From an uncultured Eubacteriales bacterium (GTDB lineage Bacteria > Bacillota > Clostridia > Christensenellales > CAG-138), in NCBI GenBank assembly GCA_902761365.1, contig CACWJZ010000005.1, forward strand, positions 1 through 63,962: DNA of 63,962 nt, given 5' to 3'. Within the stretch, counting starts at the first letter, position 1. Each line of letters begins with the position of its first letter. Shown here piece by piece: positions 63,101-63,962 of this stretch. Position numbers and translations under genes: made by a program. The notes beneath the pieces are model-generated. The model saw nothing but the letters and a program-made list of their open reading frames with translations, did no database searches and was not told the origin of the DNA.

Positions 63101-63569
63101 TGCCATCAATCAGAACGCTGATCTGTACGAATCCATCCTGAATCCCTTCAACACGCAGGATGCTTCCAAGGTGAGCTTCACCGACGCCGCCGAGGGCAGC
63201 GCCCATTACGAGGCCGTGCGCTACGTGTTCGAGAACGGCCTGATGCTGCCCAAGGCTGAGGACGCCTTCGGCACGGACGAGCCCGCCACGGCAGGGGACC
63301 TCTACAATGCTCTCTACGTGCTCATCGGCGGTTCGCTGGGCGATCCGGAGGAAGCCGTAGCTACCTTTGCTCAGTATGATCTGGTGCCCAGCGGCGTGGA
63401 TGCTTCCACCCCCCTCACCAATGGCCTTAGCGATCAGATCTTTGTGACCTTCGGCGCGGCTGTCGGTCTGCCGCTGCAGGCGGACGCCCCCAACGAGACC
63501 ACCGATCTCGTCATGACCCGCGGGGAGCTGGCGGAGCAGATCAAACTTCTGTGCGACATGATCCAGTAA
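60150..63569 (+). CDS. Exported M16C zinc metalloprotease with SLH-like C-terminus
   Basis: The 1139-residue protein has a signal peptide (MKKLLSVALALLLALS to about VHA-ESD at 27), two M16/presequence-protease halves and a C-terminal segment of about 115 residues resembling an S-layer homology domain (VSFTDAAEGSAHYEAVRYVF, LMLPKAEDAFGTDEPATAGD, VMTRGELAEQI). The inverted zinc motif HVFEH is at residues 98-102; the third ligand is probably the Glu in VVYSEMQGAM. PreP-like enzymes degrade free peptides up to about 70 residues inside a closed chamber. Here the enzyme should work at the cell surface. AAAGGAG fits the ATG at 60150. Confidence 0.9.
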   Translation: MKKLLSVALALLLALSCVGGAAKAVHAESDPSLPKVGDVVHGFEVKEIRPFQMIGAELVLFEHQRTGAKLLWIANEDTNRAFQLTFPTRPYDDTGLPHVFEHATLFGSEKYPSTALFFNIGYQTYNTYLNAYTTDACTCYPMASLSEKQLLHLADYYVDSCFHPLIMTDEGIFRTQAWHYNLDSLEGELTYEGVVYSEMQGAMTLDRTALEYANDLTFPGAALSYSYGGLPENIPEMTWDKVKDYHDKYYHPSNCLAFLYGQFEDYAAFLKLLDEAFSPYEKAEFTHEDAGYTRITEPKVASFAYPVAEGTDVTNQTTIIYYILCPDMKGNVEQENLIDHLCSMLNERSSVLNQSFKRAFPSGTLSCGREVAGPDDAVIFQATGMNRDDAEAFKALVDEALKDVAENGFPQDMVDSTVTSLNISAKLAQESGDPVEGVVYAFAYDYAVTGDPFAYAEQQEQLSKLDEENQKGLLKEAAANWLLGKDLYTLTTTYPAPGEKEKQDAALKEKMAKIKAEMAQEELQAIVDETNAAPKEEDTSALMAKIKAVTVESLPEEIRTYTVNDTTDDAGVRHIEVPAGVDGIGHISLQFDAAALPQEDIHWMRLYTRLLGQLDTDKHTKEELDVLISRYLYDKVTGVNCVKLENGDVHPYMVAEWFALDDDLAAGYDLVEELLFHTRFDDTQKLLEQVQAQKTSVRSTINNGSYQVMLYRGLGDKYPFYRYYSYLNFLEYYDFLGALETMLTETPEEVTKRFKAVQSFFANNAGAVAGFAGNEKSIELNRALADAFMVKLSHEERQPVAYDLPVASQREALIIDGNVQFNNVIATADDMGQEGYDAGLVVVANLVSDQVLVPILRDQMGVYSPWNGVMDDGAMYLITYRDPNVKETFDVYASLAERIANMNVDQDTLDGYIMSAYSELAKPSGELTGAYNAIDATLAGTKAEKKLEQMRQLKAVTPEVVKASAEIYRKAWENGVHSTSGGAAAINQNADLYESILNPFNTQDASKVSFTDAAEGSAHYEAVRYVFENGLMLPKAEDAFGTDEPATAGDLYNALYVLIGGSLGDPEEAVATFAQYDLVPSGVDASTPLTNGLSDQIFVTFGAAVGLPLQADAPNETTDLVMTRGELAEQIKLLCDMIQ

Positions 63570-63592
63570 ATTCCAAACACAAAAGATACCAA

Positions 63593-63626
63593 AAAGATCG
63601 AAGGGCCGTGAGGCCCTTCGATCTTT
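63593..63626. terminator. Bidirectional terminator between M16C and guaB
   Basis: A 15-bp perfect stem (AAAGATCGAAGGGCC pairing with GGCCCTTCGATCTTT) with loop GTGA. A-rich and T-rich ends serve both strands. Confidence 0.88.
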
Positions 63627-63643
63627 GTATATGCCAGGAATGA

Positions 63644-63962
63644 TCAGTTGGCGAAGTAACGGCTGTCCTTCTGGAGCACGTCGTGGGCGCCGCCTTCCAC
63701 CATGGAGGCGGGGGAGACCAGCGTCAGGCGAGCCTTTTCCCGAAGCTCGGCGATGGTGGTGGCGCCACAGTTGCACATGGTGGACCGGACCTTGTGGAGG
63801 GTGGTCTCCACGTTGTTGTGCAGGGGGCCAGCGTAGGGCACGTAGGAGTCCACGCCCTCCTCAAAGGTCAGCTTCTTGTCGCCGCCGTTGTCGTACCGCT
63901 GCCAGTTCCGGGCCCGGGCGCTGCCCTCGCCCCAGTATTCCTTCATGTAGCTGCCGTTGATG
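63644..63962 (-). CDS. guaB: IMP dehydrogenase, C-terminal part (5' end outside window)
   Basis: The last 105 residues of the NAD-dependent enzyme that commits IMP to guanine nucleotide synthesis. It reads [20 protein letters not shown], then [24 protein letters not shown] and [20 protein letters not shown], typical of the IMPDH active-site flap and C-terminal segment. The catalytic Cys loop lies outside the window. It is convergent with the protease gene. Confidence 0.88.
   Translation of the reverse strand, partial: INGSYMKEYWGEGSARARNWQRYDNGGDKKLTFEEGVDSYVPYAGPLHNNVETTLHKVRSTMCNCGATTIAELREKARLTLVSPASMVEGGAHDVLQKDSRYFAN

Noticed and set aside
60981-63776. 931-codon minus-strand frame opposite the M16C protease
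   Set aside because: His/Gly/Leu-rich complement of a coding strand with signal peptide and zinc motif; no family features.

Overview
The window is a GC-rich, gene-dense chromosomal segment of an endospore-forming Clostridia-type bacterium (Firmicutes). An alpha/beta small acid-soluble spore protein (29863-30054) shows spore formation. The order def-fmt-rsmB-rlmN-prpC-prkC-rsgA-rpe, the order yicC-gmk-rpoZ-priA, the Asp23-DhaK/FakA pair, MutS2, YebC and a PASTA-type kinase all fit Firmicutes. The lineage cannot be fixed from sequence alone; a gut-type high-GC order such as Oscillospirales or Christensenellales is a guess. No phage, transposase or CRISPR array was seen.

Layout. 1-2204 (+): end of dnaK, dnaJ and a gamma carbonic anhydrase-like protein. 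2263-3051 (-): an acetyltransferase and a PH-domain protein. 3118-10424 (+): one operon behind a cobalamin riboswitch, coding for a BtuFCD-type importer, CobT, CobU, CobS, a second very short CobU-like protein, a CobC-like phosphatase and a TIM-barrel protein that fits the cobamide-remodelling hydrolase CbiR. Together these genes look able to import foreign cobamides, remove the lower ligand and rebuild the nucleotide loop. 10513-18504 (+): an FAD oxidoreductase with an apparently leaderless mRNA, a P-loop protein, an S41 protease, an alpha/beta hydrolase, S-adenosylhomocysteine hydrolase, a divergent EF-G paralogue and a small membrane protein. 18564-22866 (-): xth-maf-uvrC-trpS. 22943-29721 (+): a small winged-helix protein, a lysophospholipase-like enzyme, a degenerate NagB-like protein, YebC, Asp23, a FakA-like protein and RecG. 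29863-36420: the spore protein (-), then DUF523, a two-component system, an HtrA-like protease and MutS2 (+).

36432-59473 is almost all minus strand. It holds the operons def to yihY, yicC to two ABC exporter halves, and DUF4364-pcrA-ligA-AIR synthase, interrupted only by a plus-strand XRE regulator at 44939. 59474-60149 holds a tRNA-Ala(CGC) gene and an array of inverted repeats built from its own 3' half, the least ordinary structure in the window. 60150-63569 (+) is an exported M16C metalloprotease with an SLH-like C-terminus, followed by the end of guaB (-).

Recurring style: gene pairs overlapping by 4 bases (ATGA/GTGA), promoters close to TTGACA-17-TATAAT, intrinsic terminators that often have a GCAG loop, and starts placed directly behind terminators or at transcription starts.
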